64,000 bases of DNA, taken from Butyriboletus loyo. Taxonomy: Eukaryota; Basidiomycota; Agaricomycetes; Boletales; Boletaceae. The stretch covers positions 54,515-118,514 of the forward strand of contig JBBPSI010000070.1 in NCBI GenBank assembly GCA_038093515.1, read 5' to 3'. Both the position numbers and the translations under genes were made by a program. The notes under the pieces were generated by a model. The model did no database searches. It was not told the origin of the DNA and saw only the letters and a program-made list of their open reading frames with translations. Below, in pieces: positions 1-12,000 of the stretch. Every line of letters begins with the position of its first letter. Within the stretch, counting starts at the first letter, position 1.

Positions 1-1095
1 CGAACGTGATCAATTTCATGAATGCTTTCCTTTCTCGTGGGGCTGGACAGAGATTGCCAATATGTAGGTCATACCGGCTCTCCGCAAAAGTCCTTGTTCA
101 TCGATGTTTTGCATAGGCCGTGCGTTACTAATTCGTGTTTGAAGCCTTTCTGGGTCACGCGAGTTCTTCTATTACGATCGACTCGTTCACACCCAATGTT
201 GAGATGAACGCTTGTGATCACGAAAATCGACCGTTCCCGTTCTAACGGAATCCGTCATTGAGTGCCATGAACATGTCACAACTTGGTCCATATGATCCGA
301 TGCCATGATACCTTGGCGGAGCAAACTCTAGCCAATGCGTTACGGGCTACGACCAGCCAGCATTTCTGCGCACCCTCTGATCACGATATCGTGCGCAAAA
401 CTTCAGTATGTCTCTTGGCTCTCTGATCTCCATACCCAACTAAGTTGTGCACTTCTCCTTGTCACTTTGAGCCTTTGTGGATGATTGGTTCGAACAGGGG
501 AATGCCAGCGCTTGTGAAGGATGTTGATCGAACGTTCGCTGAGCTCACTGACCAACCTTGGCTGGCACCTCTTTTTGGGCACCCATCACCTCGAACAACT
601 TGGGGCCGCCGATCTTGATGTGATGGTTCTGCGGATACTGTACGGCCGTTCCTAAATGATGATACAGATCAGTCTCACTCACAATCAAGTGCAAGAAGTG
701 TCAGGTTCACTAGAAACTGCAGCGACAACCCGCACGAGCGTGCGTTGGATGACTAGAACAGATATTTATATTTGGACAGTCCGAAGTCAAACTCTGCGTG
801 AAACAGTGCCCAGAACTTGGGAAAGACAAAAAGAAAGGTGACCAAGACATACTATATGGCTTGCATCAGTCAGCCCTGCGTGAGTCTGACAAAGAGAGAG
901 AGAGAGATGACCAAGATCGATGTGGACCGAACGACGTGTTCCTGACGAGAAGTGCGCATTCCGAGCCCTTGAGGCACAAAAGAGACCGCGAACTCCCCAC
1001 GTGCTCCTCTGCGCAAATGACATGTTCTCATACCTCCCTGGTGTCGTCCCACGCACAGTAATCCGTTTTTCCCACAACCTCGAGGGCCTGTACGC
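1..1095. other. No recognisable gene
   Basis: Only short, mutually contradictory open frames of 60-100 codons are present on both strands, none with a recognisable motif. A (GA)n run lies near 895-907. The last part is the upstream region of the arsenic gene that begins at 1203. Confidence 0.5.
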
Positions 1096-1101
1096 CTATA
1101 A
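1096..1101 (+). promoter_or_regulatory. TATA-like element of the arsenic gene
   Basis: TATAAG lies about 105 bp upstream of the start codon at 1203, a plausible distance for a fungal TATA box. This is position and sequence only; no transcript start is known. Confidence 0.35.
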
Positions 1102-1202
1102 GTGGGGTTGCCTGCTCATGCAGTCTTATCACTCCAGACCTCCAAGGAACCTTTCTTTCTGTTCTGCAAACAGTCCAAGTTCGTTGATCTCAAACCTGCA
1201 CC

Positions 1203-2925
1203 ATGAGCTGCTGTAGTAACAAAGTGGCCCCAAACGACGAGGCGAACCTGATTCATATCGTGAACGAGGCATACAGCAAGATAAGTAGAGAAGGTGCCGA
1301 TCAAGCCTGTACGTGACCCCTTTCCCGAGCGCTCGTACGCTCGTGTGTCCATGTCAGTGACCGTCGAGTTTCCAACTCACAGATGCCGACCGTGTCGCAA
1401 ACGCGTTTGGATACACTCCCGAACAGCTTCAGTCGGTCCCAGCCGAATCACATATGGGATTGAGCTGTGGAAATCCCATTGTGGGGGCCGCGATAAAGGA
1501 GGCGAGTGGTACGCTTTTTCCACGAGGCGAATGTCGTCACTGAACTGCTGCATATGTATTATTAGGGAGAGACGGTCCTCGATCTCGGCTCCGGCGGGGG
1601 CGTGGACGTCTTACTCGCTGCTGCCAAAGTGGGTCCGACCGGACAAGTCATTGGGCTAGATAACTCAGACGTAGGTTCCATGAGTCCAGATGCTCAAAAT
1701 ATGTTGACCTCAGACGAACGCATTAGGATATGATTGCTCGGGCTCGACTCAACGCTGCAGCCAAAGGCCTCAAACCGCCCCATGTCGCATTCGTAAAGGC
1801 GCCATTGACGGGAGATCTGCCGATCGAAAGCAACTCGGTGGATTGCGTTCTGTCTAACTGCGTGATCAACTTGTTGCCACCTGCGGGTAAACTCAAGGTG
1901 ATGCAGGAAGTGTACCGCGTTCTCAAACCTGGAGGGCGTGTCAACATCGATGACGTACGGTCAGCTATGCGTAGTCATACACAACTCTGCTCATGCACAC
2001 ACAGATCATAGCCAAGAAATCGTTTCCAGATTCCTTGCGGTCCAACATGGCGATGCATGTTGGTTGCATATCCGGCGCCATACCGGTTCAGGACTATCGA
2101 GCGTTGATGCAGGACGCGGGCTTCAAAGGTGGGTCAATGTTGGAAAAAGTGATGTTACTGATATCGAATTTATGTTGCCAGATGTTTCATTCCAGGGGAA
2201 TCAGAGTGACCTCAATGTCTACGGTCTGACTGGATGCTGCGCGACATCTGCTCCCACTGACATTGAAGATTTGAACGAATGGGCCGGTGAGCACCGCGAT
2301 AGTAGCGTATCGTTCGCACTGACCAACATCCTCAAAAGAGTCCTACCACACGTATGCTACGAAGGGCGGCAGCTCTGCTGCCGCTAACTCGATCCCGGGA
2401 TCCGCTCTCAAGAATTGGTGGGACGCGTACCCGGCTCCGGCGTCATCCCCGAGTCATTTGGAGTGCGGAGAGGTCGCAGATCTCATCAAAAATCCGGAAC
2501 TCGGGGAGAAGGATTTTGTTGTAGTTGACGTAAGGAGCGATGACCATACGGTGGGTGTCTCGCCATCGACTATCGTGCGTTTGCCCGAAGGTAACGATCG
2601 ATTAGGGAGGTCATGTCCGCGGAAGCGTCCAGCGAGCGGCTGAAACGTTTTATGATGACCTATCCAAGTTTTATGAGGAACACGAAGGGACAAAACAGGT
2701 GATCTTCTACTGTGGAAGCTCCAATGGTCGGGGGCCGCGGTGTGCTAAATGGTATTTTCATAACCGGCATTGGAGGGGTTCTGGTTCACCGAGTGTCTGT
2801 TTAGGTACCAGGACTATTTGGATCAAGAAGGAAACACCAAGTCGAAAGCGTTCGTGATGGCGGGTGGTGCGAAGAAATGGGTATCGTCATATAAGGAACA
2901 GGGGGATTTGGTGGATTATGACTGA
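1203..2925 (+). CDS. Arsenite methyltransferase fused to a Cdc25/Acr2-like rhodanese domain
   Basis: Nine exons (1203-1308, 1383-1508, 1570-1670, 1727-1954, 2005-2128, 2182-2286, 2339-2550, 2606-2751, 2805-2925) close to 422 residues. Residues about 30-270 are an AS3MT/ArsM SAM-dependent methyltransferase: the SAM motif [10 protein letters not shown] starts near residue 81, and the three cysteines that bind As(III) in the family are at C64 (GLSCGNP), C156 (VLSNC) and C208 (VGCISGA). After a linker, residues about 290-422 form a rhodanese/Cdc25-type domain with DVRSDDH, GGHVRGS and a CX5R loop at C370-R376 followed by GP, as in Acr2 arsenate reductases and Cdc25 phosphatases. The N-terminus carries MSCC, a possible extra thiol site. 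Inference: one protein may reduce As(V) and then methylate As(III). The third acceptor (1568-1569) was chosen because the nearer AG at 1564-1565 breaks the frame. The domain calls are strong; the combined activity is inferred. Confidence 0.86.
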
Positions 2926-4127
2926 GAATCCCGGGTGTTTGACCTGTCGAAATCTGAGCCTGGGGAAGAACCTCTATCATGTTCATTAATTTGTGATGGC
3001 TGCGGAATAGATGCCAAGAGCCGGCTCCATTAGTCATGAAGACTTATTCACAGTGTGATCGCAACCTCTGCATGTGCTCGGATGGGGCGCCACATATGTC
3101 GAAAAACGTCACTCTGTTGCGACAAAAGCACCCGAGATCTATCCTTTGAGGGTCGACTTGGGTTGGCGGCAGAGATGACAGATATTGGTGTCGAGATCGT
3201 CGTCATCGAAGGTGGTGAAGCGGGATAATATGCCGTATTCTCCGCGGCCGCGCGCAGGAGAGACCGAGCTAGAAGCTGATCTACAGAAACGGCGCGACGG
3301 AAACAACCGGGAGGACTAGTGAAATCCTGGACAAGAAAATGCTGCGGTAGCCTCTAGAGGATCAATCAACTCAAACACGTCGGTATGGATACGGGGACCA
3401 GTCGCCTGTCAGCTTGACCAGGCACTGGGGTTGAGGTATCGATTGATAAAAGGACGGTGCGCTCGGAGCGCGGGACTAACCTGCGTGGGCTTCGGAGTCG
3501 ACCCTTGGAACAGGGCACCAACTTCTGACGCGGCAGTTCGTGAACGTGTGCCGGCTCAGCAAGCGTGTTGCGGCATTGTCTAGGCTGAAGTACGGGCAGA
3601 GCAGGGCAAGTTTTCTCTCGGTCGTCGGCCATGAGGCGTCCTCGAGGTCGCCGCCATCAAGCAGACCGACGTTTTACCCTTGCGGAGTTACTGCTTCCAG
3701 TTAGAGTAGCACCACCGCATTTGCCGACGGGGCATGCTGTTATCGCAGTGAATTGATGTTGAAGCGAGCGGGGGGGGGAGGAGTGCCCCAGTTAAGCAAG
3801 TCGTCTCCAAAGTCACTGCTGATTTGAAACAGGACGTGGATTCGATGATTCGACGGTTACCGGCTGTGATGTCTCTAAAAAGACGTCGTCCGGCGATTGT
3901 TGAGGCGCGCAAGTCCGGCAAGTTTAGTTTCGGTGGGAACAGACCGGCCGAGAAAGCTCGACTCTTCCATTCCATTGCCCAGTTGCCAAAGAGAGAATAA
4001 AGCACCACCCTCGCTCGGTCGACCTGCTGTCAGCTCTAACACCATTCTTCCTCCATCACGTCCCCAGTCCTTGATCCATTCCCCACATCGTTGATAGTCT
4101 ACCAGTATCATCGGATCATTAGCCGCC
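2926..4127. other. No recognisable gene
   Basis: Between the arsenic gene and the HMG-box gene there are several open frames of about 80-106 codons on the minus strand (3366-4135), none with a domain I recognise or supporting splice structure. A G-run lies near 3769-3778. Confidence 0.45.
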
Positions 4128-5971
4128 ATGCCCACGATCCTCGAACCTGATGTTCTTCAATGCAACTTGGACGACGACGGTATGCTTTTTCTGCTCTTTG
4201 AAGTCTTCATCAGCCATCCTCATCAATGACCTTATCAGACGGGATGCCTCCCCTCGTCGACAACCCGAATCCATCAATGACGTTTACCTTCTTCACCGAC
4301 ATGACACCTATCACTGCCCTGAGTGCGGATCCCACCTTTCCGTTCGAAACAGTCTGGGAGAACCCAGTCCCAACTCCCACATCTCCCGCCGACTTCGCCG
4401 AGCTCCCTGAGACACGGGTAGACTTCCAAGGACCCGACCGCGCGAGCCACGGCAAGAAGCGAGACGCCTCTTATATCCCACGCCCGCCCAACGCCTTCAT
4501 TCTCTTCAGATCTTCTTTCATCCGTAGCCAGCAAGTGCCGGAGAAGGTGGAGGGAAACCATAGCACTCTCTCAAAGATCATCGGTAAGCATTTTGGGCTT
4601 GTCGTCTTAACTCGTGTGGCATCATGACTGCACTACAGGTAAATATTGGAAGACGCTTCCTTGTGAAGAGAGGGAGATCTGGGAGGCAAAGGCGCTCGTC
4701 GCACAGGCGGAACATAGGAAACGATACCCCGACTGGCGTTTCAGACCCGGAGCTAATGCGCTTGCCAAGCTCAAAGTCAAGGACGGTCCTCAGAATCGAA
4801 AACGAGCTAGTCAGGCTGGACGAAAGGCCAAGGGAGATCCCACGAACAAGAAAGCGAAAAGTGGCGACGAGAGATGTGCGGTAATTGCCGATCTTTTGGT
4901 CGAAGGGAAGACAGGAGTGGATCTAGAGGATGCGGTGAGACGATGGGAGGACAGTGCCGGTAGAGGGCTTGGTGGACAGAATGGCCTCTGCAAAGATGGA
5001 ACTAGAACTGAGAAGGAGGACGGAGATGAACAATGGGGAGTGGCGGTGGCAAACGAAGTCGAAACGCATGGGAAGGTCGTTTCTACCACAGTCCCCGCTC
5101 TGGCTGGCGACCCAGGGTCCATCCAGGCGAATAGGTGCGATGGTTATATCCCCCCTCAAACCCGTGCTCAAACTCCCGACGCCTCTCATGACGAGCGTTT
5201 CCGGATCCCACTCACGGCGATGTTCAAGCGTTCGCTCTCTGCTCCAGCGGGTCAATCCTCGGACCAGGAATCCTCTCACCATCGCCACAGCTCGCTTGAT
5301 AGCGTCTTCGCCAACGTCTCGTACGACATCGCGGAGTCTCGACAGAGCGTGTGCTCATCATTCAATGGTGAACAAACAGAAGACCTTACCCATTCCGTAC
5401 CAGGGGATTCTATCGGATGTCTCTCTCCCCTGGTGCTTCCATCCGTACTTAGAGAAGGCGTACCGGCGCGCTGGAACGACGTGAGTATTGGTCTGATGTC
5501 GGTTATCGATATTATCTCTTAAGCACGTAATCATCACAGCCGTATAATCTCCTCGAGACATCAATCGGACTTCCCCCCTCCCCCGATTGCCCAGGGTTGA
5601 CCTATACCCTCTACACGCCCGCCGTCTCTCCTGTCGAAGACCAATCCCTCGCGGCTTACAACTTTTGTTCCACGAGCGGAGACTTTGATAAAGGATTATC
5701 CCCTGCTTATACCCGAGACACGCAGAACGCGTATTGTGCGCCGAAGAGCTGGGCAGAGTGCACAGTTCTGCCCGAGCAGATGCCTATCTTCATCAACGAA
5801 TACGCAGGCACGACGAACGTTTACGATTGGTGCGTGCCAAACTATGGCGCTTACGAAGACGGTACGAACGCTTCATACCACTATCCCGACGACAACGATC
5901 AGTTTGGCGGACTCGGAAACGATTGCATCCGTGTTCACGGGGGGGATTGCCTGCCTGCCGTTGCGTACTGA
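4128..5971 (+). CDS. HMG-box transcription factor (MATA-HMG type), copy 1
   Basis: Four exons (4128-4179, 4239-4583, 4639-5480, 5540-5971) close to 556 residues. An HMG box spans about residues 96-170 and begins YIPRPPNAFILFRSSF. It continues as NHSTLSKIIG, is interrupted by an intron, and resumes with KYWKTLPCEEREIWEAKA and RKRYPDWRFRPG. A basic stretch follows, then a Ser/Pro/Gln-rich C-terminal region with no known fold and a Tyr/Asn/Asp-rich tail. This form of the box is the one found in fungal mating-type and sexual-development regulators, which bind the DNA minor groove in the nucleus. It is paralogous to the gene at 13581-15066, which lacks the intron inside the box. The start at 4128 is preceded by GCCGCC, a good initiation context. 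Specific targets cannot be read from sequence. Confidence 0.85.
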
Positions 5972-6415
5972 GAAAATATAACCCATAGAGAACCCACGCT
6001 TTCGAGTGGCTGCCTTGTACAGGAGGGAACGTTTACCCCTTCGGTTTTGACATGCTTAGACTGATACCATGATCTCCAAAGTTCTTTCATCTATGTAACG
6101 TCTTCCTCCCTATGCGCTCCGATGTTTGTTTTTTTTGTCCTTGCCAGTGTCTGGCATCATGTGCTCCTCCTGTTTCTTGATCGTTGTATACTTGTCTCGT
6201 GCTCGTTGCGCTTACCCTGTTTTGTGCTTTGGTTCGTGATGTACAGTACCAGATCCGAACGATGTGTATATGTGTGTGTGTATATGGTCGAAGAACGCGT
6301 GAGGCTGAGGCTTCATGCGGGTTGCATCATGTTTTTAGCGCTTCTCAGGAGCGAGAGGCTAGCGTGTAACTATACTTGGTTTCATTTTAACCATCTTTTT
6401 TTTTCTCGGACCCGA

Positions 6416-6436
6416 GATGATGATGATGATGATGAT
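6416..6436 (+). repeat. (GAT)n microsatellite
   Basis: About seven tandem GAT/ATG trinucleotides in a non-coding stretch downstream of HMG-box copy 1. Confidence 0.85.
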
Positions 6437-6520
6437 CCTCGTAGTTCGGGAGTCAAGGCTGCACTAGGTGTTATGAGACCACTGCATCGTGATCAAGGTT
6501 TGATATCATATGTGTGTATG

Positions 6521-6538
6521 TATATATATATATATATG
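6521..6538 (+). repeat. (TA)n microsatellite
   Basis: About nine tandem TA units, directly preceded by a short TG-rich run. Non-coding. Confidence 0.85.
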
Positions 6539-6642
6539 TAGTGGCACCACCGCAATGGTGTGTCCAAGGCCCAAACGAGGGCACAGTAGTGACTAGCTCG
6601 TATACCCGGATGACTCTGACTCTATGCATCTCCTGGCCCCCT

Positions 6643-6680
6643 GGGGGGGAGGGGGAGGGGGAGGGGGAGGGGGAGGGGGG
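6643..6680 (+). repeat. G-rich (GGGGGA)n tract
   Basis: Six G-runs of at least five bases separated by single A residues on the plus strand, enough for a G-quadruplex. Formation in vivo is not shown. Confidence 0.85.
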
Positions 6681-6924
6681 TCCGACTAAGAGCTCAGGTG
6701 CTGATCAGAGTCGATGGGAGAAAAAAAACGTATGTAAGAATCTGGCAAGGCAAGTCCGAATGCTCGACGCTCGTTGACCTAGTAGCTGACAAGACCTGAA
6801 CTCGGCGCGATCATAATTCCGACGAGCCGTCGAGCCGGTGTCGAAGAGAGAATGGTACACGTCAGACGTATATACAGTATGTACTAAAGAGCTTGGTAGC
6901 TTGGTAGCTCGGTCAGGGTCAGGC

Positions 6925-6948
6925 AAAAAAAAAAAAAAAAAACCCCCC
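6925..6948 (+). repeat. A-run followed by C-run
   Basis: Eighteen A residues followed by six C residues. It could be a plain homopolymer or the tail of an old retroposed insertion; no element body was recognised next to it. Confidence 0.8.
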
Positions 6949-9019
6949 GATCGATAATCCTGCCGTCGCTCGAAACCGAAAGGGTAAACCCTACATGAGA
7001 TCCGAACGTGTTTCCGACGAGGTACGTGGAACAGCGATAGTATAGTGATTCGCGTCAAAAGCTGAACACACATGCGGTCGCAGTACGCACTTGAAATCCC
7101 AGAGATGATGAATGTCATTACAACGCGAGCTCGACCTAGGTTCGTCTGGCGGATTTTCCGCTCACGTTCGGGACGTCCCTCCCGTGTTCCCATAGCATAT
7201 GCTCTGGAGTTGCCGTGCTCCCAAACCTTACCTGGGCATTCAGGTCTTCCGTGTAAGGTCTTTCTGTGTCGTGGATCTACTGTAAATGCACGAGGTTCTG
7301 CAGAGTGTCCACGAGCGCTGAGTGGTTGGTCAGAAATGGATAGGTAGTGTGATCGACACCGGCAGTGTGGATACGCAGACAGCGGTCGTCAACTTCCCGC
7401 TCAGAGAAGATAACGGAGAACGATGGCGGTTAATCAAGGTCAGCCAAGATCACGATATAAGAAAGGGAATCAGTATCATGTTTTTTTTTTGGCTTGGCTT
7501 GGCTACCCAAATGTTGACTTCTGCGGGTGATGTCGCGTAAAATGTCTTTGGAATGTTTCGACTCCCAAGCCTTGTCAGAAATGAACATCTGTGACATCCG
7601 CGATTCCGCCGACGTTGTTTCGGGCCCGCCTCTGGATCTGAAGTATGATCTTGTCGATGAGAGGTCGTTCATGGCAACACTGCACTGCTCTCGTCCTCTG
7701 CCAGTGGCATGGCGTCCACTCGTCCAACCTACATCAGAGCCGATGGTACACCACGAAAAGAGAATTTTGAGAACAAACCCTAATTCGTTCCCTTGCTTTG
7801 ATCCGATCATGCCATGTTCGCATCCATGCATACCCAGTGCGAGAAGTTCAGATACGCATTCTCGAACGTTTTGCGTGCGGTCTTTGAGTGCTTTCCTCGT
7901 CCCATATCTTGGGCCCAAAGATGAATTCACGACAGGAATCATCTGGTGGTCTGCGAGATGCTCGTCCCGGTGGTAGCATGTCCGTCCATCTATTCGAACC
8001 CTCCATCACTCATCATAGAGCAAACAATCAGTTGTCATTGTCTCCCCTGAGCCAGCTAAACCTGCACCTTGGACAGATTTTTAACACTAATAGAAATGCG
8101 GCAAATCGTTAAACGACAGATGCTGCGTATAAACCCGTTGTCGATCGATTTCTGGTGCTCACTTGGTTAAAACAGCTTGACAGCATGTCCCTTGCGAGTC
8201 TCTCAGGCTCGACAAGGAGGTAGAGAAAGCTGTCGAAGATTCTTTGGGTGACGTCTCCGATCTGAATTCCATATTTCACGCTCCTCTACGCATCCTGAAT
8301 GCGCAGGTGAAGTTTGGGGGTATGACAACTCCTGAGCATATGCTATAGGAACGCAGGAGGGATCTTCCGAATGTAAAAGAACAACCCGCTCGACGAACGT
8401 AGGTTGAGCTTATGTCATTGGGGTTATAACAACTTCAGCGTACGTACCGTAAACGAAGATGAGTACTTGACTGGATTTGCTATCATTCTCAATATCCCGC
8501 ATCGAAGACACATACCGAGGCTTCGATTCTCGCGGCATGATTTGCGCTTCCCAACACAAACGGGAATATTGGTCCCGTTGTTCCTTTGAACAGGTATTGC
8601 GTTTCCATCCGTTCTTGGGTTCCATCTCGCGGGCACGACTGTCCGTCGGTTACATGGCTCACGTCCGTCGGGTCGCAACCGACTGTATTCGTGTCGTTTG
8701 CTGGTCCCAGATAGTAAGTGGAAATGCGTGTTGTTTATTCTAGAGCGTGGGGAGATGAGATGCCTGGGATCCAAGTTTCGACTGGTTTCCATTGGTCTAC
8801 CCACGGAATAGTACTTGCGTGACAGGCCAAGGAGCGCGGTCATCATATCATCGTCATGCTGTTTACCAGTGACTTTGTCCGTGTACGATGTTGTGCAAGT
8901 TCTTGGGCGGCCAACGTGTGCAATTGTCTCCACATTGTAATTGAATTTGGAGAGCAAGGAACTGCGTAGTCATGGTAAGTTGTCAACGAGCACCGCAGTT
9001 TGCCTCAGACTCTTTCCAG

Positions 9020-9041
9020 GGTTCACGTGACGACGTGAACC
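9020..9041. other. Short inverted repeat containing a CACGTG E-box
   Basis: Nine-base arms GGTTCACGT and ACGTGAACC are separated by GACG. The left arm and spacer include CACGTG, the core bound by bHLH factors. No gene next to it is recognised, so a regulatory role is speculative. Confidence 0.4.
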
Positions 9042-12000
9042 AGAGATTACTTCATAATGGGCTTGTTCCAAACTGGCTTAACACTCGATGCGTTGTGAGG
9101 CAGTAGTGACAGCTTTGAACACTTGGGGTCACCTTGGCGATTCCTCCGACGGAAGAGTTCGGCTTCCAGTGAAGCTTGTCGAGCACAAATGGACACCCGC
9201 CGGCACTCTTCTTGTTCTTGGCCTTTCAACGACTACGAAGTACCCATCCGTAATCTGACAGACCATTTCTTTGTTTGTTTCTATACTTACCTGACAGGAG
9301 GACCTTGCTTAGCGACCTCGCAGTTTACCAGAATGGGCGTCTCGGACACTTGAAGCACTTCCCTGCATGTGCCTGATGCGTCCTACACCATAGGCAATAA
9401 TCCCGAGTTCAAGTTGCCCAATCTGTCGCCTGCCAACCCCCATTGTCTATCACATCGCGGTGATGCATACAGCGGCCACAATCTTTCTTGCTAGCAGTAC
9501 TTTCAAGCGGAGGAAAACCTTTTGGTTCTCCAACTGACATACTACTGTTGCCAATTGCACGATGCAACACGAGGCATACTCATTTTCAGATATCACTCTT
9601 GGAATATCGGATGTAAGTTTCTCTTTCTCACCCAACGCGAGTAAGAGGACACTCAGACCTGTATCCTTGTGCAAAAATCGACATGAAACAAGCATGACGG
9701 GGAGCGTGCTCTGCCTACACGTGTTTTTTTTTCTTGAGCACGCCAGCCATATCCATTCACGAGGTGACTTGAATCAACTTCATGCAATACCCCCTTTACT
9801 AATTATATCGCCCTCCCAAAGTTCTATGTCTGGAACAATGTCTCCATGGGAGCTACTTCCAGTGAAGATAATGGTGATGATGGCGGCGCCACCGACTGGT
9901 AGTGGCTTCATCGATCAACCCCTGGAGACATTATTGTCTCGACTCCACGCCCTTGGGACGTTGTTAACGCAGGACAAGGAGGATGGTGGAGACTCGCCGA
10001 CAGCCCCAACCAAACTATTTTCAGTCTCGCCAGGTGTGGTCAACTTTGAGCGTAGCCTTGGAGACCATCATGAGACCGGCCCAATCTCTGGCTTATAGCA
10101 CTATTTCCCTCGTCGCCACTGAGTACAAGTTTAATTTGGTCGTGTGTGTGCTGTCGCCTTCGCTTTCTCTTCTTTTCGCGGCTAGTGTGTTCACTCCACA
10201 GAACTCAGTTGGCCGCCGGTAGTCACCATCACACATAAGGTTCGTCTGCTACGTCCAACCGTTCCTTCTCAGCAAGCAATTCTGGGGACTCGCCCTGACA
10301 CATTGTCTCACAGTACATGGCATATGCATATGCAGCAGATGAAACATTGTATTGACTCTAATTATTACCAGCGCCGGGCGATACGCAGTCGGTAGGTCGG
10401 TGCTCACTCATCTAGTACCACATGCGCAATGGCAAAGAAAGTGCACCATTTCGTAGACAGCCGACTGCCTGCAAACCTTTTGCCATGTTATTGCAACCTG
10501 ACATCGGCGGAAGAGAGTGAGAAGGGGGTAGTGGCGATTTGCACACGAATTCTCGGACTTGAGGTGGATCCACATTTATCGTCTGTCACGCGTCAAAATA
10601 CCCGCGAGACTATTCTCGGCTAATGTTCCGTGGCGCCCGGAGTGTTCCGTATGATGGTACACATGTTTTCTCGTCATGGGACGCGCTCGGCAGCGCTGGG
10701 GACGGTGGCCAGCGTGTGTTGATCCGCCGTGGGCGCTGATGGGCATTGATGTACGTGTCTGCGCGTGGGCCGCATACAAAGACAGTTGAAACGCACCTCC
10801 AACCCATTTTAGCACATCGAGGGAACAGCATCACCGCCCACCTAAATTCTAGCCTGGAATTCATGGAACTTCCAGACTCCATACCTGGGGTATAATCAAT
10901 ACTTTTTTTTTGTAATGAAGTAAGCAATCACAAGGTAAAAACCATGTAAACATGTGTTTAGGGCGGGATGAGTCTAAGATGTATTTAGAATATCCGGCCC
11001 ACCGGTTTACCCAACGTCTCGTGCAGATGAATTACATCCGTTGCATAATACCATAGATGTACGGTTATCGTTGGATGCTTTGTGAGCGCGTCGACATTTG
11101 ATTTGGTTTCCACATGCAGGAAAGTGCAATTGCAATTGCATTATGCCGGCAGGTGGACGTGCTGTGAGGATTATCGATTCTCGCCCGGGCCGGGTGGCCT
11201 GAGAGGAAGAGCCTACACTACAGTATAGCGCGACCGCGAAAAGAACTCGGTGCGAACGCACGAGCGTACCTGGTCGGCGCTCGAATTCAGACTTGGGCTC
11301 GATTCACCAGTTTGTGACCGAACAAGACCCGGGAGGACTCGTGTCGTGTCGACGGTCGGGTTTATTTTTATTTTTGACTTGCGCGGTTTATGTTATGCTG
11401 AACGACGTCACGCTGCGTCGCTGCCAGCCTGATCTGAAAGGCTTGCGAGTCAACACACGTATGATATGTCCCCGAAGCTGATATTATGTATGATGGCAAC
11501 TCGACGACTTTGTGTGTGCTCATGGCGCTGACACAAAACGCCCTTCTTTGTATCTACAACACGACCATATCGATTGCCCCGTGGACCTCCGGACGTTGTG
11601 CCCACCCTTGGTTTGTTATACGTTCCCAAGTTTTGGCTGTCGATCTAGGGGGCTGAATCGCATACATGTTTTCTTTTTTTTTTTTTGATGTCTCCCGCAA
11701 ATTGATACGTAATAGCTACGACTGTCTTCTAACCGGGATGTTCCTATCGTACCAAGGTTCCCCGATACCATTTATGAGAGGAGACGGACCACGAGGCAGC
11801 ATATATCCTCATTCATGGGTAGGTGGCACGGTCCTCGGACTATCAGACGTAAGACGCGCCCTCGCTGACCAGCGCGTGTAAGTACCACGGACGCCTATGA
11901 CCGACAATAAGGTGGGGTAGTTCCCAATACCATTACTTGCGAGAACATACCCAAATTTCCATGGGGAAGCGGATCGAACGGAGGTTTTACTAACCTGTCC

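Noticed and set aside
4914..5288. Minus-strand frames under HMG-box copy 1
   Set aside because: Shadows of the real plus-strand exon 3, which continues the HMG-box protein in frame.
8424..8957. 177-codon minus-strand frame
   Set aside because: No recognisable motif, no consistent neighbours or splice pattern, basic low-complexity composition; treated as chance.
9562..10098. 178-codon plus-strand frame
   Set aside because: Starts in an AT-rich stretch, carries no family motif, and an overlapping frame competes; not enough to call a gene.
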